From: Alicyclobacillus herbarius DSM 13609
GTDB taxonomy: Bacteria; Bacillota; Bacilli; Alicyclobacillales; Alicyclobacillaceae
Reading direction: 5' to 3'
Length of the DNA: 64,000 bases
NCBI RefSeq assembly: GCF_000430585.1
Contig: NZ_AUMH01000012.1
Span: 1 to 64,000, forward strand
Shown here piece after piece: positions 54,758 to 62,451 of the stretch. Under the pieces are notes generated by a model. That model had not been told where the DNA came from. It saw only the letters and a program-made list of their open reading frames with translations, and made no database searches. Position 1 is the stretch's first letter. Each line of letters begins with the position of its first letter. The position numbers and the translations under genes are program-made.

Positions 54758-55330
54758 GTGAAAACCATTGAAGATGCCCTCGCGCTGCTGCACGAGTACA
54801 CGGAGAGTGAATCGCTGCGCCGTCACGCGTACGCTGTGGCGGCCGCAATGCGGGCCTATGCGGAGCGGTTTGGGGAAGACCCGGATACGTATGAGATGAC
54901 GGGGCTGCTGCACGACTTTGATTATGAACGCTATCCAGACCTGAGCCAACACACCGTGGTCGGCGCCCGCATCTTGCGCGAGCAGGGCTGGCCAGAAGAA
55001 ATCGTACACGCCATTCTTGGCCATAACGATCACAACGGAGTTCCGCGTGACACCTTACTCGCGAAGACGCTGTACGCTTGTGACGAGTTGTCCGGGTTCG
55101 TCATGGCGGTCGCCATGGTCAAGCCGACCCGGAATCTTCAGGACGTGTCAGTAAAAAGTGTAAAGAAAAAGCTAAAGGATAAGGCGTTTGCCCGCGGCGT
55201 TAATCGCGACGATGTGTATCGGGGGGCCGAAGAACTGGGAATCGAACTGGATGAACACATTCAACAGGTCATTTCCGCGCTGATTCGTGTTGCTTCGCGG
55301 CTCGGACTGGACGGGGCAGAAAGTGCATAA
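54758..55330 (+). CDS. HD-domain hydrolase
   Basis: A 190-residue HD/HDIG phosphohydrolase: metal ligands in LRRHAYAVAAAM (H), TGLLHDFDYERYPD (HD), and AILGHNDHNG plus YACDELSGFV (D). This pattern occurs in small HD proteins of Bacilli whose nucleotide substrate is not settled. GTG 54758 follows AAGGAGG, which sits at the end of the structured element at 54582. It may be cotranscribed with the nucleotidase 35 bp downstream. Confidence 0.83.
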   Translation: MKTIEDALALLHEYTESESLRRHAYAVAAAMRAYAERFGEDPDTYEMTGLLHDFDYERYPDLSQHTVVGARILREQGWPEEIVHAILGHNDHNGVPRDTLLAKTLYACDELSGFVMAVAMVKPTRNLQDVSVKSVKKKLKDKAFARGVNRDDVYRGAEELGIELDEHIQQVISALIRVASRLGLDGAESA

Positions 55331-55364
55331 ACATAAGGCGCGGGCCAAGTGAGACCGAGGTGTC

Positions 55365-56834
55365 ATGGTGCGGATTCACCTATTTCATATCAACGATGTG
55401 CACAGCAGACTCGAAAACTATATGCGCCTGGGGGCCATACTTCGCCAGCGCCGGGATGAGGTGCGGCGGCGTGGCGAGCCTGCGCTAACGTTTGATCTTG
55501 GCGACTTGGTGGACAGGGTTCGTCCCGAGAGTGAAGGTACCCTGGGCGAAGTGAACGCGGCGCTGTTGGCTGCCCTTGGCTGTGACGCTTGGGTGTTCGG
55601 AAACAACGAGGGGTTGACCGTGCCGGTTGAGGTTTGGCCGCGCTTGTTCGAGCGGAGTGAAACTAAGATTCTCGTGGCCAACCTGGAACGTAGCGACGGT
55701 GGACGGTTTTCGTTCATTCAGGAGCGGGCTGTGTTTGTAGCGGGGTCTGTGCGGATTGGCGTATTTGGATTGACGCCCGACTATCCCAAACCCTACGAGT
55801 TCTTGGCTGCCAACCCATTAGAGCCATTCGCGGCGGCTGCGCACCAGGTTCAGCAGCTCAAGGCGGAGGGCTGCCAGATTATCATCGCGTTGTCCCACCT
55901 CGGGTTATATGCGGATCGTCAGTTGGCCCTCGAGGTCCCTGGCATTGACGTGATTTTGGGGGGCCATACGCACCACTTCATGCAGGCCCCGGAACGAGTG
56001 GGAAAGACGAGCATCTTTCAGGTGGGAAAGCACGCGCTCGCGTTCGGGCACACCCAAATCACCTGGGATGAGACGGTAGGCCGAGTCGTGGAGGTTGCTA
56101 GCGAGACCGTCCCGGTTGATGTCGATGGTCCCTTGGACCAGGCCATGCTCTCCGCCTATCGTGGATGGCTTCCCGTCGCTGAACAAGCCTTGTCGGGTGT
56201 CATTACCGAGTTGCCCCAACCCTTGGCCGTCGCTTACGACCGAGAGTCGGACTTTGCCAATCTGTTGGTCGACAGTCTCTATCACGAGTATCCCTGTGAT
56301 TTGGCCGTCATGATGGCGGGGGCGCTCACGGCTAGCCTGCTAAGCGGTCCCGTGACGCGTCGACATACCCTGGCCGCCTGTTCCACGCCAACACGGCCGT
56401 TGTTTATGACCCTGTCCGGTGCAGACATCTGGAAGGTGTTGGAGAAATCTCTGCGTGTAGAGTTTCACTTGCGCCCGGGCATTGGGTTCGGCTTTCGCGG
56501 CGCGGTGGTCGGGTGGCTAGCCATCGCCGGTGGCCAGGTGGAGGTGGCCATGCAGCCAGAGGGACCTGCCATCCGTTCCATTCAGATTGGCGGGCGGCCG
56601 CTCCATCGGGAACAAGACTACCGGATTATTACGTGCGAGTACCTCTGGCTGTCGCCCGTGTTTGAGGAAATGCAGCGAGGCCGCGACATTCAGGTGATGC
56701 CGCCGTTGGTGCGCGAGCTGTTGCAAAAGTATTTGGCCGATCCCGCCTGTGTACAGGCGGCTCGTCGTCCGCGCTATCGCGTACAGGATGCCGGTGCGCC
56801 GACCGTGCGCCCCGCGCTGGATTCCCACTCGTAG
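55365..56834 (+). CDS. cytoplasmic metallophosphoesterase, 5'-nucleotidase family (YunD-like)
   Basis: A 489-residue two-domain UshA-family enzyme. Metallophosphoesterase motifs: HINDVHSRLEN, DLGDLVDRV, VFGNNEG, ALSHLG, LGGHTHHF. The usual GNHE is GNNE, replacing the catalytic His by Asn. The C-terminal 5'-nucleotidase domain (from about residue 290, DFANLLVDSLYHEYPCDLAVM) binds substrate. No signal peptide, as in YunD, so it is intracellular. Substrate unknown. Start supported by CGAGGTGT. Confidence 0.83.
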   Translation: MVRIHLFHINDVHSRLENYMRLGAILRQRRDEVRRRGEPALTFDLGDLVDRVRPESEGTLGEVNAALLAALGCDAWVFGNNEGLTVPVEVWPRLFERSETKILVANLERSDGGRFSFIQERAVFVAGSVRIGVFGLTPDYPKPYEFLAANPLEPFAAAAHQVQQLKAEGCQIIIALSHLGLYADRQLALEVPGIDVILGGHTHHFMQAPERVGKTSIFQVGKHALAFGHTQITWDETVGRVVEVASETVPVDVDGPLDQAMLSAYRGWLPVAEQALSGVITELPQPLAVAYDRESDFANLLVDSLYHEYPCDLAVMMAGALTASLLSGPVTRRHTLAACSTPTRPLFMTLSGADIWKVLEKSLRVEFHLRPGIGFGFRGAVVGWLAIAGGQVEVAMQPEGPAIRSIQIGGRPLHREQDYRIITCEYLWLSPVFEEMQRGRDIQVMPPLVRELLQKYLADPACVQAARRPRYRVQDAGAPTVRPALDSHS

Positions 56835-56888
56835 GATTAGTAGACCATTACGCCTAGAACCTATTTCGACCTACAGGAGCGCTGTATC

Positions 56889-57563
56889 ATGACTCTCATT
56901 TCACGCCAGACTGCGAAGCGGGTGTTGGAGAAGCTGGCACAGGCGTATCCCGATGCCCGCTGTGCCCTTAATCATCAGAACGCTTTTGAATTGCTCATAG
57001 CGACGATACTATCGGCCCAGTCTACCGACGCAAGGGTCAACAAGGTTACGGAGGGCTTGTTTCAAAAATACCGTACGCCAGAGGACTACGCGTCTCTGAC
57101 TCCGGAAATACTGCAAGAAGACATCAAAGAGTTGGGGTTGTATCGGTCCAAGGCAGAAAACATTGTAGCGGCGTGCCGCATCCTGATGGAACAATACGGT
57201 GGGCAGGTCCCGGTTTCCCGCGAGGAACTGATGAAGCTGCCAGGGGTGGGGCGAAAGACGGCGAATGTGGTGTTGTCGGTCGCGTTTGGGGTGCCCGCCT
57301 TGGCGGTGGACACGCACGTCTCGCGCGTGGCCAACCGCATTGGCCTGGCGGACAGTGACAATCCGCTGCAGATTGAGCAGCAGGTGTGCAGTTTGGTGCC
57401 GAAAAAGCTGTGGTCCAACGCGCATCATTGGTTGATTCACCATGGACGCCGAGTCTGCACGGCCCGCAAGCCGCAATGCGATTCATGTCCCCTACAGGCC
57501 GAGTGTCGCTATTATAAGCAGGAGCAGAAGAAGGCGGGTAAAAGACCAGCTTCCTCGGCCTAG
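56889..57563 (+). CDS. nth: endonuclease III
   Basis: A 224-residue bifunctional glycosylase/AP lyase. ATILSAQSTDARVNKVTEGLF; helix-hairpin-helix LPGVGRKTANVVLSVAFG with the catalytic Lys; Asp in LAVDTHVSRVANRIGL; 4Fe-4S cluster CTARKPQCDSCPLQAEC. Removes oxidised pyrimidines in base excision repair. CAGGAG lies upstream of the start. Confidence 0.95.
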   Translation: MTLISRQTAKRVLEKLAQAYPDARCALNHQNAFELLIATILSAQSTDARVNKVTEGLFQKYRTPEDYASLTPEILQEDIKELGLYRSKAENIVAACRILMEQYGGQVPVSREELMKLPGVGRKTANVVLSVAFGVPALAVDTHVSRVANRIGLADSDNPLQIEQQVCSLVPKKLWSNAHHWLIHHGRRVCTARKPQCDSCPLQAECRYYKQEQKKAGKRPASSA

Positions 57564-57589
57564 GGTTTCGACCACTTTGCGCCGATAGC

Positions 57590-57892
57590 TCATTTGGCAT
57601 AGGGTTCATAGGTTCCGGCCGGTGTTCGCTGCAATGGCTGCCCACATTCGGCGCAGGCATCGTACCGCCCGGTCGGTCGGGTTGGCTTGCCGCAGCGGGG
57701 GCACTGGATGGTTTGGATGCTTGGATTGACGGGGCCAAACCGGAAGTATAACAGGATACCCGCGAGAACACCCAGCCCGCCCGCTGTCGTGAGATAGGGA
57801 AGCAGGGCTTTGTTGTAGACACCCAGGTACATGACAAAAAAGCCAGCAAACAGGCAAACGAGGGCCAGGTTGCGCCACTTGTTGACATTCAT
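57590..57892 (-). CDS. YgzB/DUF2614-like zinc-ribbon membrane protein
   Basis: A 100-residue protein: two membrane helices (LALVCLFAGFFVMYLGVYN and LPYLTTAGGLGVLAGILLYF) and a C-terminal zinc ribbon CPRCGK/CAECGQ. Layout and size match YgzB of B. subtilis; function unknown. The ATG at 57892 follows TAGGTGA. Convergent with nth. Confidence 0.8.
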   Translation of the reverse strand: MNVNKWRNLALVCLFAGFFVMYLGVYNKALLPYLTTAGGLGVLAGILLYFRFGPVNPSIQTIQCPRCGKPTRPTGRYDACAECGQPLQRTPAGTYEPYAK

Positions 57893-58021
57893 ACAGGTCA
57901 CCTACCCGGAAGGCTTGGTGTCTGGCGGAAGATTGAAGATTCCTATTCATCTTGGATTCATAGTATCCGAATTGACAGAGAGTGTCCAGGACAGTCCAAG
58001 CACCGGGAGGAGGCGGCGGGT

Positions 58022-58624
58022 ATGAACGGCTTTTGGAAACGGGCGTTTATTATTCTCTTGACGGTGGATCTGTTGGTCGTGGTGGCTATCACCGTCTGGT
58101 GGGGAACGCTGCCAAAGGCCAATTCCGGGCCCGTTGCTCCTGCCCCAGCCAGGTCGGGGAAGGCGGCGACGGTGCAGCTTAGCATCGGACAAGACGCGGT
58201 AAATGCGTATTTGGATTATGCCCTCAGTGAACAATCAGACCTCAAGAATACTCTGTCCTACGCGCGGGTTGAATTTGACGACACCTGGGAGGTGCAAATT
58301 GGCGCGAAGCTGGCGGATCGGGTGGTTCCTTTTGATGTGGAATTCAACCCTGTCATTCGAAACGGAAATCTGGAATTACAAATGGAAAGTGCGGACCTAG
58401 GACAGGTACCTGTCCCACCGGCTGCGCTTATCATGATTTTGCGTCACCTGCCGTGGCCGGACTGGATTGCGGTGAATCCAGACCAACGCGCCATTGATTT
58501 GAATTTCACGGACCGGCCGCAGCACCCGTACGGCATACGTATTCTCGGCTATTCACGACAGACCCGTTTGCTGACCTTGCAAGTGACGATTGTCCCGAAA
58601 ACCTTGCTCCAGGGAACGTCGTAA
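58022..58624 (+). CDS. ypmS: YpmS-like (DUF2140) membrane-anchored protein
   Basis: A 200-residue protein with one N-terminal helix (AFIILLTVDLLVVVAITVWW) and an extracytoplasmic domain typical of DUF2140: LSIGQDAVNAYLDYAL, PFDVEFNPVIRNGNLELQMESADLGQVPVPPAALIMIL (key part VPVPPAALIMIL) and ILGYSRQTRLLTLQV. Function unknown. GGGAGGAGG precedes the start. Confidence 0.82.
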   Translation: MNGFWKRAFIILLTVDLLVVVAITVWWGTLPKANSGPVAPAPARSGKAATVQLSIGQDAVNAYLDYALSEQSDLKNTLSYARVEFDDTWEVQIGAKLADRVVPFDVEFNPVIRNGNLELQMESADLGQVPVPPAALIMILRHLPWPDWIAVNPDQRAIDLNFTDRPQHPYGIRILGYSRQTRLLTLQVTIVPKTLLQGTS

Positions 58625-58637
58625 CCGGCCGCCCTTC

Positions 58638-58667
58638 GCATATTTCCTCCCGCCCTTTCGCATCCTA
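58638..58667 (+). promoter_or_regulatory. sigma-G-type promoter of the germination operon
   Basis: GCATA (58638-58642), 18-bp spacer, CATCCTA (58661-58667): a full match to the sigma-G pattern GYATR-N17/18-CATNNTA, 46 bp before the gerA-type start. Confidence 0.65.
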
Positions 58668-58712
58668 GTCCTGCAACTTGTCATTTTCGACCAGTGTGAG
58701 GGGCTAGGTAGC

Positions 58713-60644
58713 GTGCAAATCCCAGCATGGCTTCAAGCTTTGTTTCGCGTAGACGATTCCCTGTTAGACCAGCAGTTTGTGTTGACGGATGAAGTCGCGG
58801 AAGACTCCAACGACCCCTCGAAGGCCAATCCCTCCGCCGGTGCCGGAGAAGAGAAAGGAAAAGAGGCCGGGGAGTCCGCGGGCCAATCGGACAGAGAAAA
58901 GCGCGGCGATGGACAGGGACATCCCGGCGCGGAAGATGGGAACCCCGCGGAAGGTGGGAACTCGAGGACCCAAACCGGCGATTCGACCGGCCGCGAGGAA
59001 GGGCGAGGCGTGCGCCCCATCCGTCCGGTTGCGATGGAGGCGTATCTACAGCAGGCAGGACAAAAGTCTACGGAAGGCCTGAAACAGTCGTCGGGCGCAG
59101 ACGAGAAACTCCCGGTTCAGCTGCAGGAGGTGAAACGCCAGCTCGCGGCGCTGTTCCACCTGCCCGAAAACAAGGACGTGATCGTGCGGGAGTTTGCGGT
59201 GGGCCATCGGCATTGGCCGGCTCTGGCGGTATTTCTCGACGGCATGTCGGACAAGATGGTCATCAATACGCACATTCTGCAGCCACTGATGTTTTTGTCG
59301 GAGGTCGCAGAGGACGATGCGTCGCGGCGCATGGAATCTATCACCGAGGCGCTCTTGCCCGGGAACCAGATTGAAATCGTCAATGCGTGGCACGATGTGG
59401 TTACTGGGGTTATCGCCGGATCGACCGTGGTCTTTGTCGAGGGTTGTACCGAGGCTGTGGTCGTCGAGACCAAGGGTTGGGAGCATCGCTCGGTCAGCCA
59501 GCCCGCGGCGGAGCAGGTGGTACGCGGTCCGCACAACGCATTTACCGAGAACTTTCGTGCCAATACGGGGCTCGTGCGGGCGTTTCTGCGCAGCGAGCAC
59601 TTAGTGACCGAAATGCTGTCTGTGGGCCGCTTGGGTAAGACGGATGTCGCTGTCATGTACATTGAAGGCTTGACCAACAAGTCCCTGGTCGAGGAAGTCA
59701 AGCGCCGCATCAAGAACATTGATGTGGATTATGTGGCAGACAGCGGCACCCTCGAGCAATTCATCGAAGACAACCCGGGCAGTCTGATCCCGCAGGTGCT
59801 GGCCACGGAACGGCCGGATCGCATAGCGCACATGCTGAGCGAAGGCCATGTCGCTATCTTTGTCGGGCAGAGTCCGTTTGTGCTGGCCGTCCCGGTGGTT
59901 CTTTGGACCATGGTGCAGAGCCCGGAGGACGCGTTTTTACGCTTCCCGTTTGGCTCGTTCGGTCGCATCATCCGTTGGGTGGCTTTGCTGGTCGCTTTTC
60001 TGTTGCCGGCTGGGTACGTCGCCATCACCAACTACCATTCTGAAATGATCCCGACGGACTTGATGCTCGCCATTGCAGCGAGTCGTGAGCGGGTACCGTT
60101 TGCGGTTATCACTGAAGTGCTGATGATGGAATTCGCGATTGAGCTGATTCGCGAGGCGGGCATTCGCATCCCCAGCGCGATTGGCCCCACCATCGGGATC
60201 GTCGGGGCGTTGATTATCGGCCAGGCTGCTGTCCAGGCGGGCCTCGTGAGTCCGCTGTTGGTCATCGTCGTGGCTGTGACTGCACTCTGTTCGTTCGCGA
60301 TTCCGAATTACGAGTTATCCTATGCGGTCCGTATCCTGCGCTTTATCTTTTTGGTTTGCGCCGCCTTTTTCGGCTTTTACGCGATTGCCTTGTTGATGTG
60401 CATGCTGTTGGTGCGTCTGGCGGTGATGAAGTCGTTTGGGGTTCCGATACTTTCGCCGATTACGCCGACCACGCCCAGTTCGCGCGATGTGCTTGTGCGC
60501 GGACCGGTCTACGCGATGAACCAACGGCCCGTCTACCTGCGCACCCAGACGCAGTGGCGCCAACAGCCGATGACCCGGCCATGGAGTGCCTTCACGCGCA
60601 AGACGGCACGTCGCAACCTGTTTCGGAGAAAGGAGGACCAATAG
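58713..60644 (+). CDS. GerA-family spore germinant receptor A subunit
   Basis: A 643-residue GerA/SpoVAF-type protein. The large N-terminal domain (about 115-375) contains IVREFAVGHRHWPALAVFLDGM and SVGRLGKTDVAVMYIEGL; five or so membrane helices follow (about 400-580, with SRERVPFAVITEVLMMEFAIELIREAGIRIP). A disordered stretch at about residues 29-105, rich in Gly, Glu, Asp and Lys, precedes the fold. It sits in the inner spore membrane and helps sense germinants. GTG 58713 follows GAGGGGCTAGG. First gene of a three-gene operon. Confidence 0.92.
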   Translation: MQIPAWLQALFRVDDSLLDQQFVLTDEVAEDSNDPSKANPSAGAGEEKGKEAGESAGQSDREKRGDGQGHPGAEDGNPAEGGNSRTQTGDSTGREEGRGVRPIRPVAMEAYLQQAGQKSTEGLKQSSGADEKLPVQLQEVKRQLAALFHLPENKDVIVREFAVGHRHWPALAVFLDGMSDKMVINTHILQPLMFLSEVAEDDASRRMESITEALLPGNQIEIVNAWHDVVTGVIAGSTVVFVEGCTEAVVVETKGWEHRSVSQPAAEQVVRGPHNAFTENFRANTGLVRAFLRSEHLVTEMLSVGRLGKTDVAVMYIEGLTNKSLVEEVKRRIKNIDVDYVADSGTLEQFIEDNPGSLIPQVLATERPDRIAHMLSEGHVAIFVGQSPFVLAVPVVLWTMVQSPEDAFLRFPFGSFGRIIRWVALLVAFLLPAGYVAITNYHSEMIPTDLMLAIAASRERVPFAVITEVLMMEFAIELIREAGIRIPSAIGPTIGIVGALIIGQAAVQAGLVSPLLVIVVAVTALCSFAIPNYELSYAVRILRFIFLVCAAFFGFYAIALLMCMLLVRLAVMKSFGVPILSPITPTTPSSRDVLVRGPVYAMNQRPVYLRTQTQWRQQPMTRPWSAFTRKTARRNLFRRKEDQ

Positions 60645-61766
60645 ATGGCCAAGACGGACCTCAAGGCGCGCATCGGCACCAAAGAACTGATTGCGATGAT
60701 GACGCTGTTCGTCTCCACCGATACGTTTTTGAGCTTTCCCCAGCATGCCACCGCGATGACCCTGGAGGCGGCCTGGATGGTGCCGCTCTTGGCTGCTGTC
60801 ATCGCGCTCGCCATTTTCTTGTACGTCGAAAACATGCTGCGCAAGCACTTTTATGGCATGGATATTGTCGAGGTGACCGTGGATTCCCTCGGCTCCATAG
60901 CGGGAAGCGTTCTGGCGATCGTCCTGGGACTGTACTTCGTCTGTGAGACTGCCGGCGTGATGCGCCAGTTTAGTGAACACGTGACGACCACCGTGCTGCC
61001 GAACACACCCATCCTCGTGGTCGGCGCAATGTACACCATCACCATCGCTTATATTGCGTATCACGGTCTGGAAGGGATTTGCCGCATTGCCTATCTGTTG
61101 ATGCCGATTTTGCTCGTCGGCGCCATTGGCCTGTGCCTGCTGACGGCCAACTGGTGGCACCCCTTGATGCTGCTGCCCATCTTTGGCGCGGGTGTCAGTC
61201 ACATTCTGTTCGCCGCAGCCAGCGACGCCGCGGTTTTCATGAACGTGCTGTTGCTCTGTGTCGTCTATCCGCACGCCCACAATCCACGTTCCCTGCGGAG
61301 TGTCGGGATATGGAGCATCGTGGTGCCGGCGCTTTTGATGGCCGGGTTCATCGCGACATACAACATGGTCTTTCCGGCGATTGAGACGCGCCTGGCCGCG
61401 TTTCCGCTTTACCAGCTGGCACGGATTATTTATCTTGGGCGATTTGTGCAACGGATGGAGAGCATCTTCATCTTTCTCTGGGTGACAGTAGCCATCGTCC
61501 GCATGGGCATGAGCCTGTGGGCGGCCGCCTACTTGTTTGCCCGCGGTCTGCACTGGCCGACGCCCCGGCCGGCGATTCCCGCGCTCGCCCTACTCTGTTT
61601 CGCTTTGAGCCTCTTGCCCGCAGACGTTGGGCAGGCAGTTCACTTGGTCGAGACGTACCTCATTGCCTGCGGGGCAATTATCATCTTTGGTCTGCCCGTA
61701 CTCTTGGTCACTATTGGCGCCCTGCGGCGGAGAGGAACGAGTAAGGAGCGATTAGAACGTGCCTAG
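60645..61766 (+). CDS. GerB-family germinant receptor permease subunit
   Basis: A 373-residue protein with about ten membrane helices, of the APC-related GerAB family (TKELIAMMTLFVSTDTFLSFPQ at the start; YHGLEGICRIAYLLMPILL; FPLYQLARIIYLGRFVQRMESIFIFLWV, with core QRMESIFIF). It forms the ligand-binding permease of a germinant receptor. AAAGGAGGA precedes the ATG, which directly follows the A subunit stop. Confidence 0.92.
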   Translation: MAKTDLKARIGTKELIAMMTLFVSTDTFLSFPQHATAMTLEAAWMVPLLAAVIALAIFLYVENMLRKHFYGMDIVEVTVDSLGSIAGSVLAIVLGLYFVCETAGVMRQFSEHVTTTVLPNTPILVVGAMYTITIAYIAYHGLEGICRIAYLLMPILLVGAIGLCLLTANWWHPLMLLPIFGAGVSHILFAAASDAAVFMNVLLLCVVYPHAHNPRSLRSVGIWSIVVPALLMAGFIATYNMVFPAIETRLAAFPLYQLARIIYLGRFVQRMESIFIFLWVTVAIVRMGMSLWAAAYLFARGLHWPTPRPAIPALALLCFALSLLPADVGQAVHLVETYLIACGAIIIFGLPVLLVTIGALRRRGTSKERLERA

Positions 61767-61947
61767 CATCACCATGCTCGAATTTCTGATTTCGATGCTG
61801 ATACCGCTCGGAGTCGGGTTTTATACGTACCGCTTCGGGAAGTGGGTCGAAAGCAAAGGGTCGAGAATCGGCAGCGCGTCCGCGTACGTGCTCGCACTCT
61901 TGTCCCTCGGCGTAACCAGTGTCGTCCTCTGGCGGATGTTGACCTGA
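61759..61947 (+). CDS. small two-helix protein, germinant receptor D-subunit-like
   Basis: A 62-residue protein overlapping the B gene by 8 bp, with two hydrophobic segments (LEFLISMLIPLGVGFYTYRF and SAYVLALLSLGVTSVVLW) joined by a short polar loop. Small two-helix D proteins are known beside some GerA-type operons and modulate germination. AAGGAGC stands before GTG 61759. The usual GerC lipoprotein gene is missing here. Assignment rests on context and topology only. Confidence 0.6.
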   Translation: MPSITMLEFLISMLIPLGVGFYTYRFGKWVESKGSRIGSASAYVLALLSLGVTSVVLWRMLT

Positions 61948-61969
61948 TCGGACATAGCCATGGGTTTGC

Positions 61970-61978
61970 TGTTATAAT
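61970..61978 (+). promoter_or_regulatory. extended -10 element of the rnhA-queG operon
   Basis: TGT-TATAAT is a perfect extended -10, 21 bp before rnhA. No good -35 is seen. Confidence 0.5.
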
Positions 61979-61998
61979 GGGCGCGGGGGTAGATTCGT

Positions 61999-62451
61999 AT
62001 GACAAACTCACCTCCCGCTTCCGTGAAAGTCACCATCTATACGGACGGGGCTTGTTCTGGAAATCCAGGACCGGGCGGCTGGGCAGCCGTCCTCCTTTAT
62101 CAGGATAAACGCAAGGAGATTTCGGGCGGCGAGCGGATGACGACGAATCAGCGCATGGAGCTGACGGCGGTCTGCGAAGCTTTGGAGTGTCTCCATTACC
62201 CGTGTCAAGTCATGCTGTACAGTGACTCGGCTTACGTGGTCAACTGCATCCGTCAACGCTGGTATGTCAACTGGCGGCGCAACGGATGGCGTAACAGTAA
62301 GGGCGAGCCGGTGCAAAACCGGGATTTGTGGGAACGGCTCCTGGGGCTGTTGCAGACGCACCGAGTGGAGTTTGGGAAGGTGAAAGGCCACGCCGGCGTC
62401 ACCTTAAACGAACGTTGCGACGAGTTGGCGCGAGCGGCCATTCCGAAATGA
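61999..62451 (+). CDS. rnhA: ribonuclease HI
   Basis: A 150-residue type 1 RNase H. Catalytic residues are the Asp of YTDGACSGNPGPGGWAAVL, Glu of QRMELTAVCEAL, Asp of YSDSAYVVN and Asp of NERCDELA; the basic handle WYVNWRRNGWRNSKG is complete. It cuts RNA in RNA-DNA hybrids. The stop overlaps queG (ATGA). Confidence 0.95.
   Translation: MTNSPPASVKVTIYTDGACSGNPGPGGWAAVLLYQDKRKEISGGERMTTNQRMELTAVCEALECLHYPCQVMLYSDSAYVVNCIRQRWYVNWRRNGWRNSKGEPVQNRDLWERLLGLLQTHRVEFGKVKGHAGVTLNERCDELARAAIPK

Noticed and set aside
60315-61553. 412-codon open frame on the reverse strand opposite the germination genes
   Set aside because: It mirrors the codon pattern of the forward genes, is His/Gln/Arg-rich as antisense frames are, and has no family motif.
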